Source: JANQQC01 sp965262255
GTDB lineage: Bacteria; Pseudomonadota; Alphaproteobacteria; Caulobacterales; Hyphomonadaceae
DNA: 64,000 nt
NCBI GenBank assembly: GCA_965262255.1
Contig: OZ253505.1
Span: 2,914,001 to 2,978,000, forward strand
Direction of reading: 5' to 3'
The notes beneath the pieces are model-generated. The model was given only the letters and a program-made list of their open reading frames with translations. It searched no databases and was not told the DNA's origin. Every line of letters starts with the position of its first letter. The first letter of the stretch is position 1. The position numbers and the translations under genes were made by a program. Of the stretch, positions 37,269-46,177 are shown one piece after another.

Positions 37269-38521
37269 ACGCAAAAATTATTGATCACAGTGAAAATTGT
37301 GCAGCCGCCTCGATGAATTTGGAACGATTGAATCGGATTCCCGATTTCTTTTCGAGTCGATATATCGAGAAAGGCAAAATTCCGTGCTTAGCCTCGCTAG
37401 TCTCAAGGCACGGTTCAATAGTTCACGAATCATACACCGGTCAAACCGCGTTTGAAGGTGGGAGGCCAATTGATGAGAAAACGATCTTTCGCATTTACTC
37501 AATGACCAAGCCGATCACATCAGTCGCGCTCATGATGCTATTTGAAGAGGGATTATTTCGACTAGATGAGCCTATACACAAGTATATTCCTGAGTTCGCC
37601 AAAACCGATGTATGGGACGGAGGAACCAGAACATCCTTCAGAACGCGTAAACCTGATCGTCCGATTCAGATTCGAGACCTACTCACGCATACATCAGGAA
37701 TCACTTACGGGTTCCTCATGCAGCATCACGTTGACGCACTGTATCGAAAAGAGAAAATTGGATCGCCAAATGAAACTCTCGGGGAGATGTGCAAACGAAT
37801 AGCAGAAATGCCTTTGGTATTCTCTCCCGGAACTGCATGGAATTACGGACATTCAACTGACGTTGTCGGACATCTTGTTGAAATTCTTTCAGATATGGAA
37901 TTAGATGAATTCTTCAAGAAAAATATTTTCTCTCCGTTAGGGATGAAAGATACAGGGTTTCATGTGCCGAAAAGCAAAATTGGTCGGTTGATGACATGTT
38001 ATGAAAAGCATCCGATCACTAAAGAAATTACTGTTTCGGATCCGGGTGGTTCGGACAGTAAAGCCTACGCGAAGCGGCCAAAGTTGCTTAATGCGGGCGG
38101 TGGTCTGGTGTCTACGTTGCGGGATTATCATAAATTTTGCAGTTCTCTTTTAGGATCGGATTACAAAGAAACACCGCGACTTATAACTGAGCGTACTCTT
38201 TCATATATGTGTCTAAATCATTTGCCAGGACGACAGACGATTAAGGAGATGGGCGACAAAACGTTTTCGGAGGCTAGAATGGACGGAAATGGCTTTGGTT
38301 TAGGTTGGGCAGTCATAGTCGACGAAGTTGAGAATTTTCAACCTTGTAATGGGGGAACATACAGTTGGGGTGGTTTAGCGAGTACGTACTTCTGGATTGA
38401 TCCATTCGACGATCTGATTGCCATAAATGCAACGCAACTGATCCCCTCAAATAGCTATCCTCTTAGACCACAATTTCAGCAACTCGTTTACGGAGCAGTG
38501 GATTACGACTTTATCGTATGA
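37265..38521 (+). CDS. Serine hydrolase of the beta-lactamase/EstB family
   Basis: Penicillin-binding-protein-like esterase fold. The nucleophile motif SMTK lies in FRIYSMTKPITSVALMM (about residue 77), the tyrosine motif in WNYGHSTDVVGHL (about 195), and a WGG box in TYSWGGLASTYFWIDP near the end takes the place of KTG. Start at ATG 37265 with GAGGAG 8 bases upstream and a 4-base overlap with the dehydrogenase stop. 418 residues, no signal peptide, so it is probably a cytoplasmic esterase or lactonase. Pairing with an acyl-CoA dehydrogenase suggests a shared catabolic pathway. Confidence 0.87.
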   Translation: MNAKIIDHSENCAAASMNLERLNRIPDFFSSRYIEKGKIPCLASLVSRHGSIVHESYTGQTAFEGGRPIDEKTIFRIYSMTKPITSVALMMLFEEGLFRLDEPIHKYIPEFAKTDVWDGGTRTSFRTRKPDRPIQIRDLLTHTSGITYGFLMQHHVDALYRKEKIGSPNETLGEMCKRIAEMPLVFSPGTAWNYGHSTDVVGHLVEILSDMELDEFFKKNIFSPLGMKDTGFHVPKSKIGRLMTCYEKHPITKEITVSDPGGSDSKAYAKRPKLLNAGGGLVSTLRDYHKFCSSLLGSDYKETPRLITERTLSYMCLNHLPGRQTIKEMGDKTFSEARMDGNGFGLGWAVIVDEVENFQPCNGGTYSWGGLASTYFWIDPFDDLIAINATQLIPSNSYPLRPQFQQLVYGAVDYDFIV

Positions 38522-38707
38522 GAGCTAATGCTGTTTAGCAGAAGCAGTTTGATCTCCGATGAAATCTAAAAATTTCCCGATTACGCACCTCGATTGAACT
38601 AAGGTTTTTATTTTGGGGAATTATATACCTATTTGTATAGTCCTGCAAATAGGTGCGCGGGATGATATACTACCATTATATCGCAATTCCATCTGGGGGA
38701 AACAGTT

Positions 38708-38907
38708 ATGGGAGAGGTATTACACACTAACGCAATCACTAAACAGGCGGTCAGAAATTAGATACAAGAAGCACCCTCGTCGATTTTCAATAGCGCATTA
38801 GCAAGGTGCTAAGGGTTAAACTACCGGACAGTAAAGAAATGGCGCGAGCGTGAGTCGGTCGAAGACCGACGGTCGGGTTCACAAAAATTCTTCGCACCTG
38901 TTTGCAT
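38708..38907 (+). pseudogene. Decayed N terminus of an IS481-type transposase
   Basis: Translation from ATG 38708 gives MGEVLHTNAITKQAVRN, stop, IQEAPSSISNSALARC, stop, GLNYRTVKKWREREsVEDRR. This is the helix-turn-helix N terminus common in IS481-family transposases (MGxVLHxxAxTxxAVRxxIQ ... LARRYGxNxxTVxKWxxRxxVxD). Two in-frame stops and loss of everything after about 66 codons mark it as a relic. It belongs to a different subgroup from the intact element at 51401-52456. Confidence 0.7.
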
Positions 38908-38926
38908 GACAGTACAGTTAATACGA

Positions 38927-39240
38927 TTATGTCAAACTTGAAATCAACGCAAACACACCCGCGAACACGACCCCAAACAACGAAAATCCCAACAAAATCG
39001 TGGCAATAAACCACGTTCGATCTATCTTTCGTTGTTCCGATTGTTTTTTATCCAACGTTGCAATCTGTTCCTTAATCGCTATGACGTGAGCCGTTGTAGA
39101 TTTCTCATGCGCTACGTGGCGAAGGTTATTTTCATTCTCCAATCGCTTGAACCGTTCAAGATTTAACTTACTTTGTTCCGCGAATCTAAGGTTATAAACG
39201 ATTTAAGTCGGTCAATGAGTGCTTTATTGTCGTCGTTCAT
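38927..39240 (-). pseudogene. Frameshifted small membrane protein gene (phage-like)
   Basis: A good start (ATG 39240, AGGAG 8 bases upstream) gives MNDDNKALIDRLKSF, then the frame must shift to read NLRFAEQSKLNLERFKRLEN, a short coiled coil, DRTWFIATILLGFSLFGVV and a final helix to 38927. One amphipathic helix plus one membrane helix resembles small phage or plasmid proteins of the holin type. Read as a single gene with one indel; a programmed frameshift is less likely. Confidence 0.5.
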
Positions 39241-39251
39241 TCTGATTGCTC

Positions 39252-39429
39252 CTATTGAACAAGGTTTATCACCTCGTGCGAGTGTGTTTTCACGTAGTAG
39301 TACAAGAAGACTAACGCACAGAGAATCGCACCCGTCAGAATACTAATAAAGGCAATTACCTTCTTATTTTGCCATTGCCAAATTAGTTGTATTCAGAAAC
39401 TCTTGCACGATTACCGCTATGACAAACAT
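39252..39429 (-). pseudogene. Second frameshifted small membrane protein gene
   Basis: ATG 39429 gives MFVIAVIVQEFLNTTNLA and then stops; the adjacent frame continues IWQWQNKKVIAFISILTG, AILCALVFLYYYV and ends at 39252. The two pieces make one short protein with a C-terminal membrane helix. It lies 12 bases upstream of the similar pseudogene at 38927-39240, as in a compact two-gene lysis or membrane cassette. No family recognised. Confidence 0.4.
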
Positions 39430-39556
39430 AACGTCACTTCACTTATTCTGCCCTAGCGCACTTCGCGGGAAAATCACCTCCCGCGCCGACAAGTCGGAAC
39501 TAGTACATCGGAAGTATAGCAACCTTTTTACTTAACTTGGCTAAATAAGTATATAA

Positions 39557-39727
39557 TTAACAATGAATGTGTTCAATGTCGGGAGTTTCCGTTATTCCGT
39601 ACAGATAAAAGTACACGGCTTCAAGTTGATCTTTTAGTTTAACTCGCTGAAGCTCATCCCATTCAAATGGAGGATTAACCTGATAGTCGGCTGAGGTATA
39701 GTCCATATCTTTTGCAAAGGAAGCCAT
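39557..39727 (-). pseudogene. C-terminal remnant of a type II/IIG restriction-modification methyltransferase
   Basis: The frame reads FAKDMDYTSADYQVNPPFEW then DELQRVKLKDQLEAVYFYLYGITE. This matches the highly characteristic tail of Eco57I/BREX-type adenine methyltransferases (PFRWDxERRxxLRxELDAxYxHLYGL). The frame stays open only a few codons upstream (to a TAA near 39750), so only about 60 residues of a protein of about 1000 remain. The neighbouring transposase relic suggests deletion by mobile elements. Confidence 0.6.
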
Positions 39728-39729
39728 AT

Positions 39730-40174
39730 TGATAATGTTGCGAAATTCGGAAAATTAGGAAATCGTTCTCTTTAAGGCTGAATTTTCTCGAAAAATCAAT
39801 TTTCGTAAGAAAAATACGCAAATTTATGCCAAAATCAGTTTGATTAGGGAGAAAATGGAGGTGATTGTCTATAGTTTCTAAGGAGTTTCTCACGGCTTTC
39901 GTCGTTTTTCAAGGTGTTTTCCTCTTTTCTGTCTGTTTTTCTATGGTAAATTGCTTCAATCCGCTTGTTTGGCTAACTTGTTGGATGCCTTTACGGTCTC
40001 CATACATATTGTTTTACGGATCATCTCGGCGGTTACCTTTGCAAGAGTCATTTATCTTGCTCGCGAGTAGTTGAACTTACGTTTAAGTATCTCGAAGTTT
40101 TGCTCCACCCGCTAGCGCTTCTTAGAAATAAGTCTATTGAAGGTCTTTCGTGTGTGGCTGAGTGTACAGTCGCG
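39730..40174. other. Gap with no supported gene
   Basis: Short open frames on both strands (including a 31-codon one starting MTLAKVTAEMIRK on the minus strand) have no family resemblance. The left end may hold more of the decayed methyltransferase gene. Confidence 0.4.
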
Positions 40175-40975
40175 TTAATTTATGGTATTTCCGGCAAATT
40201 GAGCAGGTCGCTTTTCGAGAAACGCTTTAACACCTTCACGAAAATCTGGCGATCGACCCGCCGTTCGTTGAGCGTATCTTTCAGCCTGAAGTTGACTGTC
40301 AAAATCGTTATCCTCAGACTGCCAAATTAGGCCTCGCATCGCTGAAAGGGCGTGAGTTGGGCCAGTCGCTAGTCTTTCACCATATTGTTTTGCTTCTTCA
40401 AGGAGAGAGTCGTGAGAAACGACCCGATTAACCAAACCCCATTCGAGTGCAGTGTCAGCATAGATTTTTTCGCCGAACAGCGCCATCTCCATAGCTCGCG
40501 CTCTTCCAATTAAACGCGGGAGTATGAAAGTCGAACCTCCGTCCGGAACCAATCCGATGCGTCTAAAGGCTTGGAGAAAATACGCTTTTTCAGAAGCGAT
40601 TATAAAATCACCCATAAGCGCGATCGCACATCCGACACCAGCAGCAGGTCCATTAACAGCAGTGATAATCGGATGGGGATGAGTTTTCATCGCTTTGATG
40701 AAAGGGTTGTAATGAGTATCGAGACCTTTACCCGCGTCAGGTTTTCCACTATTTTTACGGTCTCCTGAAGAGTTCGGGTTAAGATTTGCCCCAGAACAGA
40801 ATCCACGCCCCGTTCCGGTGAGAATTGTACATCGAGCATTATCTCCGGCTAGCTCAAATGCCATTAACAATTCCTCGATAACATCCATGCCGGCCGCGTT
40901 CAAGGTATCTGGATCATTAAAAGATACTAGTGCGATGTATTCTTCAACAGAATAAGTGATTTTTTCAAAATCCAT
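40175..40975 (-). CDS. Enoyl-CoA hydratase/isomerase family protein
   Basis: Crotonase fold, 266 residues. The oxyanion loop with TGTGRGFCSGANLN (about residues 53-66) and AVNGPAAGVGCAIALMGDFI (about 107) are visible, then FLQAFRRIGLVPDGGSTFIL with the downstream acidic position replaced by Asp-Gly as in PaaG-like members. It could hydrate enoyl-CoA or isomerise a double bond or ring; PaaG-like isomerase is possible. It stands alone on the minus strand, and no operon partner is visible. Confidence 0.87.
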   Translation of the reverse strand: MDFEKITYSVEEYIALVSFNDPDTLNAAGMDVIEELLMAFELAGDNARCTILTGTGRGFCSGANLNPNSSGDRKNSGKPDAGKGLDTHYNPFIKAMKTHPHPIITAVNGPAAGVGCAIALMGDFIIASEKAYFLQAFRRIGLVPDGGSTFILPRLIGRARAMEMALFGEKIYADTALEWGLVNRVVSHDSLLEEAKQYGERLATGPTHALSAMRGLIWQSEDNDFDSQLQAERYAQRTAGRSPDFREGVKAFLEKRPAQFAGNTIN

Positions 40976-41665
40976 GGTGTTCTCCGTGGAGTTGGGGACT
41001 ACATTAAGAATCGATAAGGATTAACTTATCAGCACTAAAGTCATTGCGTGTCTATACTGAAGTTCGCGGTGGTTAGACGTTAACCTAACACATTTATCAC
41101 AAACACAACGAACAAGCTATCAAATATTAGATCGAAATTCAAGTAAAAAAGTAGGTGGGTTTGTCAAGATTCTGTTTTTTAATGCAGAGGGTATGTTACG
41201 ATTCTATCACAAGTGAACGGATTTATCTCGATCGCACATAGTATAAACAAGAGGTATTGATATTGTGAGCGAGGCTTTCATCATTGTTAAGTGACTTGAA
41301 CTGTCTTAGCCCCTTGGCAAATATTCATGAATCTGTTTCCGCGACTTCGTAGAAAAAAGCGTTCAATACTTGCGTGGATTACTTGATTGAGTAACAGTCC
41401 TATATGCAAGAGCTTTCATTATTTGCCTGAACTCAAACTCGGTAAACTTCTTAGATTCCGACCGCTCATAAATTAACTCGTATTCGCAATCCGTGGTAAT
41501 GCACGAGAGAGTCCAAACCTCTTCGATCGTGGAATTGCGACATTGGTTTAGATACTGCGAAGAGTAATAATCCACAAAAATTCACATTTTCTGAATTTCG
41601 CCCTAACTTTTGGTATAATGCGACACTCTTCCTAAATTTCCCGCTCTTCCCATCGGAGACTCCAA
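40976..41665. other. 690-bp gap; possible small frame only
   Basis: No supported gene. A 70-codon minus-strand frame (41363-41575, GTG start without ribosome site) has no recognisable family. At 41265 a GTG preceded by AAGAGG starts MSEAFII, like thiolases, but stops after nine codons. The region must also hold the promoter of the aldehyde dehydrogenase gene. Confidence 0.4.
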
Positions 41666-43108
41666 ATGCCTTTAGATAGTGACACAAATGTAACCACGGA
41701 TATGCATTCAGTTCTCGCCACTCAAAAAGCGGCATTCCTGCGAGATGGTATTCCGTCTGCAAAAACACGAATTGAATGGTTAGACCGCTGTATTGCGATG
41801 CTCGTTGATAATGAAAACGAAATTTGTGATGCGTTGAATGAAGATTTTGGCCTAAGGTCAAAAGATATGTCTAGATTCACAGACGTAGCCTCCTCAATTG
41901 CGCCCTTAAAGCATGCGAAAAAGCATGTGAGAAAATGGATTAGAAATGAAAGACGTTCTGTGGAACTGATGCTCGCTGTATTGGGTTCGAAAGCGCATAT
42001 ACGGTATCAACCCAAAGGTGTCGTGGGTGTCATCAGTCCCTGGAATTTCCCAGTTCAGCTAACATTTGCGCCGCTTGCCGGGATTTTCTCAGCGGGTAAT
42101 CGCGTGATGATCAAGCCATCGGAATTTACCGAACATACCTCCAATTTGATGAAAAGAATGATTGAGGGAGCTTTTAGCCAAGAAGTTGCTGCTGTCATCA
42201 CGGGAGGTCCCGAAGTAGGTGCAGAGTTCTCAAAATTGCATTTTGACCACATACTCTTCACCGGTGCAACTTCCATTGCCTATCACGTTATGCGAGCTGC
42301 CGCAGAGAATTTAGTTCCACTGACCTTAGAGCTCGGTGGGAAAAGCCCTGTTGTATTAGGTCAGTCTGCTGACATGGAGAAAGCGGCAACACGAATAATG
42401 GCCGGAAAAACATTAAATGCCGGACAGATTTGCCTCGCACCGGATTACGCATTCGTGCCAAAAGACAGTTCGGAAGCTTTTGTCAGTGCGGCCTCGTCGG
42501 CAATTGAAACTATGTATCCGACTGGAATGAAAGATAACGATGAGTATACGTCGATGATCAACCAACGACACTATGATCGGGTGATGGGATACATAGACGA
42601 TGCAAAAACTCAAGGCGCAAAAGTGGTTGAAATCAATCCCAATAACGAAAATTTTACCCAGCAAGAGCATTACAAGATTCCGCCTCATATTATCCTTGAT
42701 CCGTCAGATGATATGAAAGTCATGCAGGACGAGATTTTTGGTCCTGTTCTGCCGGTAAAATCCTACGAAAGCACTGACGAGGCAGTTGATTATATCAATG
42801 CGCATCAGAATCCATTAGGTTTGTATTACTTCGGCAATGATAAAGTAGAACAGGAAGAAGTTATTAATCGCACACGTTCAGGTGGAGTTACAGTAAACGA
42901 CGTTATTTTTCATGTCGCACAAGAAGATCTTCCGTTTGGCGGAATAGGTCCGTCAGGAATGGGAGCCTACCATGGGCGAGAGGGTTTCCATGAGTTTAGC
43001 CATAATCGTGCGGTTTATACTCAGACTGGGAGCGAGATGCTCAAGATGATGCGTCCGCCCTACGGAGATGCGTTTAAGAAACAAATCGAAGGCCGTATCA
43101 AAGCTTAA
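41666..43108 (+). CDS. Aldehyde dehydrogenase, coniferyl-aldehyde type
   Basis: NAD(P)-dependent oxidation of an aldehyde. The nucleotide-binding core includes GVVGVISPWNFPVQLTFAPL (about residue 115) and FTGATSIAYHVMRAAAEN; the catalytic glutamate is in LTLELGGKSPVVLG and the catalytic cysteine in NAGQICLAPDY (near residue 253). APDY after the cysteine is typical of the coniferyl-aldehyde dehydrogenase (CalB-like) subgroup. 480 residues. ATG start with CGGAGA 10 bases upstream. Its last 11 bases overlap the end of the converging ksgA gene. Confidence 0.9.
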   Translation: MPLDSDTNVTTDMHSVLATQKAAFLRDGIPSAKTRIEWLDRCIAMLVDNENEICDALNEDFGLRSKDMSRFTDVASSIAPLKHAKKHVRKWIRNERRSVELMLAVLGSKAHIRYQPKGVVGVISPWNFPVQLTFAPLAGIFSAGNRVMIKPSEFTEHTSNLMKRMIEGAFSQEVAAVITGGPEVGAEFSKLHFDHILFTGATSIAYHVMRAAAENLVPLTLELGGKSPVVLGQSADMEKAATRIMAGKTLNAGQICLAPDYAFVPKDSSEAFVSAASSAIETMYPTGMKDNDEYTSMINQRHYDRVMGYIDDAKTQGAKVVEINPNNENFTQQEHYKIPPHIILDPSDDMKVMQDEIFGPVLPVKSYESTDEAVDYINAHQNPLGLYYFGNDKVEQEEVINRTRSGGVTVNDVIFHVAQEDLPFGGIGPSGMGAYHGREGFHEFSHNRAVYTQTGSEMLKMMRPPYGDAFKKQIEGRIKA

Positions 43109-43928
43109 TTGTTGATGCAAGTTTCCGAAAATCAGCTTGGGTTAGAGATTCTGGTCGAAGTTCCTCATTTATTCCGGCAGATTTTAGCCAATCACTAGCG
43201 GTAACACCGTATTCTCCTGCTAAATTGGATAAGCTTGATTTCAGCATTTTTCGCCTTTGACCGAAAGCCTGAGCAGTTACAGATTCTAAAGTAGGTAAAT
43301 CCTTAAACTTTTGATGCGTAGGTAAGGGGTTGAAAACGACCAAAGAGCTATCGATTTTAGGGGGCGGGCGAAAAGCACCTGGCGGAAGCGTAAAAGCTAT
43401 TTTCGGATCCGTAACAGCTTGAGAAATCACTGACAATCGACCATAGTGTTTGCTACCAGGGGAGGCGCAAACTCTCATAGCAACCTCATTCTGAAGAAGT
43501 AAGGCCATTTCTGTTCGCCAAGCGGATGCTTTGAGCCATTTCAACAGCAATACTGTTCCAACATTGTACGGTAAGTTGGAAATTATCTTTGCAGGAGAAT
43601 GGGGACTGTGCCGTTCAATCAATTCCGGCCAGTTCATTTTCGTTGCGTCACCATGAATAATTCGAAGATCCCCAGCCGCTACTTCTGGCCATTCGTGCAG
43701 CGCTTGGACAAATCTTTCATCCGCTTCAACTGCGATTACGGGTTTAGCGCCGGCGTTCAAAAGTTGCCTTGTTAATCCACCTGGACCGGAACCGACCTCA
43801 ATAACTGTTTTGGCATTAACAGAACCCGTAGACAGAGCAATTCTCTGAAGTATTGATGGATCATACAAAAAGTGCTGTCCCAAAGATTTCTTTGGCCAAA
43901 CGTTATTTTGAGTGGCCGTTTCATGCAT
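43098..43928 (-). CDS. rsmA: 16S rRNA dimethyladenosine transferase
   Basis: KsgA/RsmA dimethylates two adjacent adenosines near the 3' end of 16S rRNA, a late step of 30S assembly. KKSLGQHFLYDPSILQRI at the N terminus, SAM motif VIEVGSGPGGLTRQLL and the catalytic IISNLPYNVGTVLL (about residue 120) are all present. I start at ATG 43928 (MHETATQNNV), which overlaps the pdxA stop by 8 bases; the longer frame to 43952 lies wholly within pdxA. 276 residues. Third gene of surA-pdxA-ksgA. Confidence 0.95.
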   Translation of the reverse strand: MHETATQNNVWPKKSLGQHFLYDPSILQRIALSTGSVNAKTVIEVGSGPGGLTRQLLNAGAKPVIAVEADERFVQALHEWPEVAAGDLRIIHGDATKMNWPELIERHSPHSPAKIISNLPYNVGTVLLLKWLKASAWRTEMALLLQNEVAMRVCASPGSKHYGRLSVISQAVTDPKIAFTLPPGAFRPPPKIDSSLVVFNPLPTHQKFKDLPTLESVTAQAFGQRRKMLKSSLSNLAGEYGVTASDWLKSAGINEELRPESLTQADFRKLASTIKL

Positions 43929-44904
43929 GGTGTTTTGCCAAACTATAGGCACACTTTATAGCCGCTACCAAACTGTCACTTCTAAGGTTTCCTTCTAAGG
44001 TTGCCTGATAAGCGGTGCCATGGTCAGGACTTGTTCGAATTATGTCTAAACCCAGAGTACAGTTAACTCCGTTCCAAAAATCATGCAATTTGATTGGAAT
44101 GAGTCCTTGGTCGTGAGTCATCGCAATAACAGCATCATAGTCGTTGTTAAGTGCTTCGTGGAAAACCGTGTCTGCTGGTCTAGCATCAGAAATATTAATC
44201 CCTTCTGTTCGCAATTGCTCAGCGGCCGGGTTTATTATCAACAATTCCTCGTCGCCAATACTCCCATTTTCTCCTGCATGCGGGTTCAGACCGGAAAATG
44301 CTAATCGGGGGGAAGTGATTCCAAACTTGTTCTTTAGGTCATTGTGAACGATTCTCCCCGTCATGACTAAACGAGAGATCGATAACTGATCGGTAACTTG
44401 CTTTAAAGGAATATGAATGGTCGCAAGAGCTACGAGCAAACGACCTGCAATAAGTAGCATTACTGGCTCGTGCGCTATATTAAGTTGCTTAGCAATATAT
44501 TCAGTGTGGCCAGGAGAATCAAATCCAATGTCATACAAAACAGATTTGTTGATAGGGTTAGTGACAATACCAGCAACTCGTTTGTCTCGCGCCAAATCGA
44601 TCGCTTTATCAATAGATTGTATGGTTGCTCTGGCATTATCTGCGTTAGGTTTTCCCTTAACAGGAGGTGGTCCCAACATTGGAAGTCGTAAAACAGGAAG
44701 TGCCCGATCGAAAACATCAAAAACTTGAGACGAAGTCTCAATAACTTTGACTGGTGCTAGAGACGAATAAATCTCTGGAGGACCAACTACTAAAAATCGA
44801 AAACTCGTCGTCGCGAGTTTAGTCCAAGCGTCAACGGTAATTTCTGGGCCGCATCCAGATGGATCACCGAGAGTTAAAGCAAGAGGCGAAAGATCAGCCA
44901 CCAA
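43921..44904 (-). CDS. pdxA: 4-hydroxythreonine-4-phosphate dehydrogenase
   Basis: NAD-dependent step of the DXP-dependent pyridoxal phosphate pathway. ALTLGDPSGCGPEITVDAW opens the protein (family GDPxGxGPE), the metal/substrate histidines appear in DSPGHTEYIA (about residue 128), LNPHAGENGSIGDEE (about 205) and MTHDQGLIPIKL (about 260), with RTSPDHGTAYQ near the end. 327 residues. Start is TTG 44904 or GTG 44901; no strong ribosome site separates them. Sixteen bases after surA, and overlapping ksgA. Confidence 0.94.
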   Translation of the reverse strand: MVADLSPLALTLGDPSGCGPEITVDAWTKLATTSFRFLVVGPPEIYSSLAPVKVIETSSQVFDVFDRALPVLRLPMLGPPPVKGKPNADNARATIQSIDKAIDLARDKRVAGIVTNPINKSVLYDIGFDSPGHTEYIAKQLNIAHEPVMLLIAGRLLVALATIHIPLKQVTDQLSISRLVMTGRIVHNDLKNKFGITSPRLAFSGLNPHAGENGSIGDEELLIINPAAEQLRTEGINISDARPADTVFHEALNNDYDAVIAMTHDQGLIPIKLHDFWNGVNCTLGLDIIRTSPDHGTAYQATLEGNLRSDSLVAAIKCAYSLAKHHA

Positions 44905-44920
44905 TCCAAATATCTAGGAA

Positions 44921-46177
44921 CTATCGTCTGATGATCGCCGCTTCCCAACGTAAATTCCTCAATGACCGTTGTGAAATCATTCCGAGTTGTTGGTTTAGCA
45001 ATTGATTCTTTATTTGGTCTCTAGATGGAAGATTCTCTACATTGTCTTCTCTAGAACAAACAAAAAGTATGGCTTTTGCTGTTCCGGCATCGATCACTTC
45101 TGAAGCACCACCTTCCTGTACATCCTTTATGAGTTGAATGCCAGTCTCATCCAAATCGGTAATGTTTACTCTCCCAAGAGGAATTAAATTTAAATCCGCG
45201 CTTTCAGAGGTAATGTCGGAGAGACTACCACAACCGTCGCTTCGTTCCACAACACTTGCCAAAGAGGCGATATTTCCAGAAGTGGAATCAACTCTAGCAA
45301 GCTCTACAACTGACGTACGCTCGCTCGGCTCTGCTTTCGCGTGAACATACAAAATGTATATTCCAGTGTCGACTTCAATTGGAGATGTCAATCCAGGTAC
45401 GGAGACCGATTCTATTGCAGTTGCCCGCTGTTCGTCAAAAACATCAAGTGACACCCAGCCCATTGATCCTCCGGCTGCAGCTGTCGGAGCCGAAGAAAAT
45501 CTCTGAGCAACATTTGTGAGAGGGGCTCCTTGTCTCAATTGGTTGATGATCTGGAATGCTACGGATCGGGCCTGTCGTTTTGCTTGAGGGTCAGGAGCAA
45601 AAAGAAAAATCTCATAAACCAAATACCGTGTTTTTGATGTTGCAGACCGGAGCTGCGAAAGCTGATCTTCAATTTGATTGTCAGATACACGGATTCGAGA
45701 ACCATATAATCCGCTCATTATGCGTTGCCAAGCGATCGATGCTCGTTTTTGATCTTCCAAACTAGCCGGGTTGATTCCCGAAGAAAGCAGCTGTTGTACT
45801 AAGGCTTGCTTCGTTATACCGCTTTGCCTAGCCATATCCTCGATAGAAGCATTAATGTCTGCGGAACTAATTTCTAAGTTAAAGTCTGATGCACGCTGCA
45901 ATTGCAATTTTTCATCAATTAGTTGTTCAAGAGCTTGCCCTGCTATCTGCTGTAGTTGTTCTTGGGAAGGGGTTGTGTTACCAAATCCAAGAAGTAGAAA
46001 CCGAGCCCGTTGCCGTACATCTGAAAATGAAATCGGAACATCATTTACGATGGCAGCAATACCTTCGAGTGTTTCGTCGCCAGCGTTCTGGCCGGAGATT
46101 TGAGTCTGCTGAGCCAGACTTCCGTGAACGGAAGCCATCAACAGAATCCAAACAGAGATTAGAAAACTACGTGTCAT
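44921..46177 (-). CDS. surA: Periplasmic chaperone / parvulin peptidyl-prolyl isomerase
   Basis: SurA escorts outer-membrane proteins through the periplasm. From ATG 46177 the protein has a signal peptide (MTRSFLISVWILLMASVHGS, cleavage near LAQ), then the SurA N-domain IAAIVNDVPISFSDVRQRAR and MARQSGITKQALVQQLLSSG, and a parvulin domain around residues 185-300 (YEIFLFAPDPQAKR, SMGWVSLD). About 418 residues. The ORF extends upstream to 46375 without family match. In many proteobacteria lptD precedes surA; here no lptD is adjacent. First gene of the surA-pdxA-ksgA unit. Confidence 0.9.
   Translation of the reverse strand: MTRSFLISVWILLMASVHGSLAQQTQISGQNAGDETLEGIAAIVNDVPISFSDVRQRARFLLLGFGNTTPSQEQLQQIAGQALEQLIDEKLQLQRASDFNLEISSADINASIEDMARQSGITKQALVQQLLSSGINPASLEDQKRASIAWQRIMSGLYGSRIRVSDNQIEDQLSQLRSATSKTRYLVYEIFLFAPDPQAKRQARSVAFQIINQLRQGAPLTNVAQRFSSAPTAAAGGSMGWVSLDVFDEQRATAIESVSVPGLTSPIEVDTGIYILYVHAKAEPSERTSVVELARVDSTSGNIASLASVVERSDGCGSLSDITSESADLNLIPLGRVNITDLDETGIQLIKDVQEGGASEVIDAGTAKAILFVCSREDNVENLPSRDQIKNQLLNQQLGMISQRSLRNLRWEAAIIRR

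Noticed and set aside
41265..41295. MSEAFII start like that of thiolases, with a ribosome site
   Set aside because: Stops after nine codons and nothing thiolase-like was found downstream in any frame I read.
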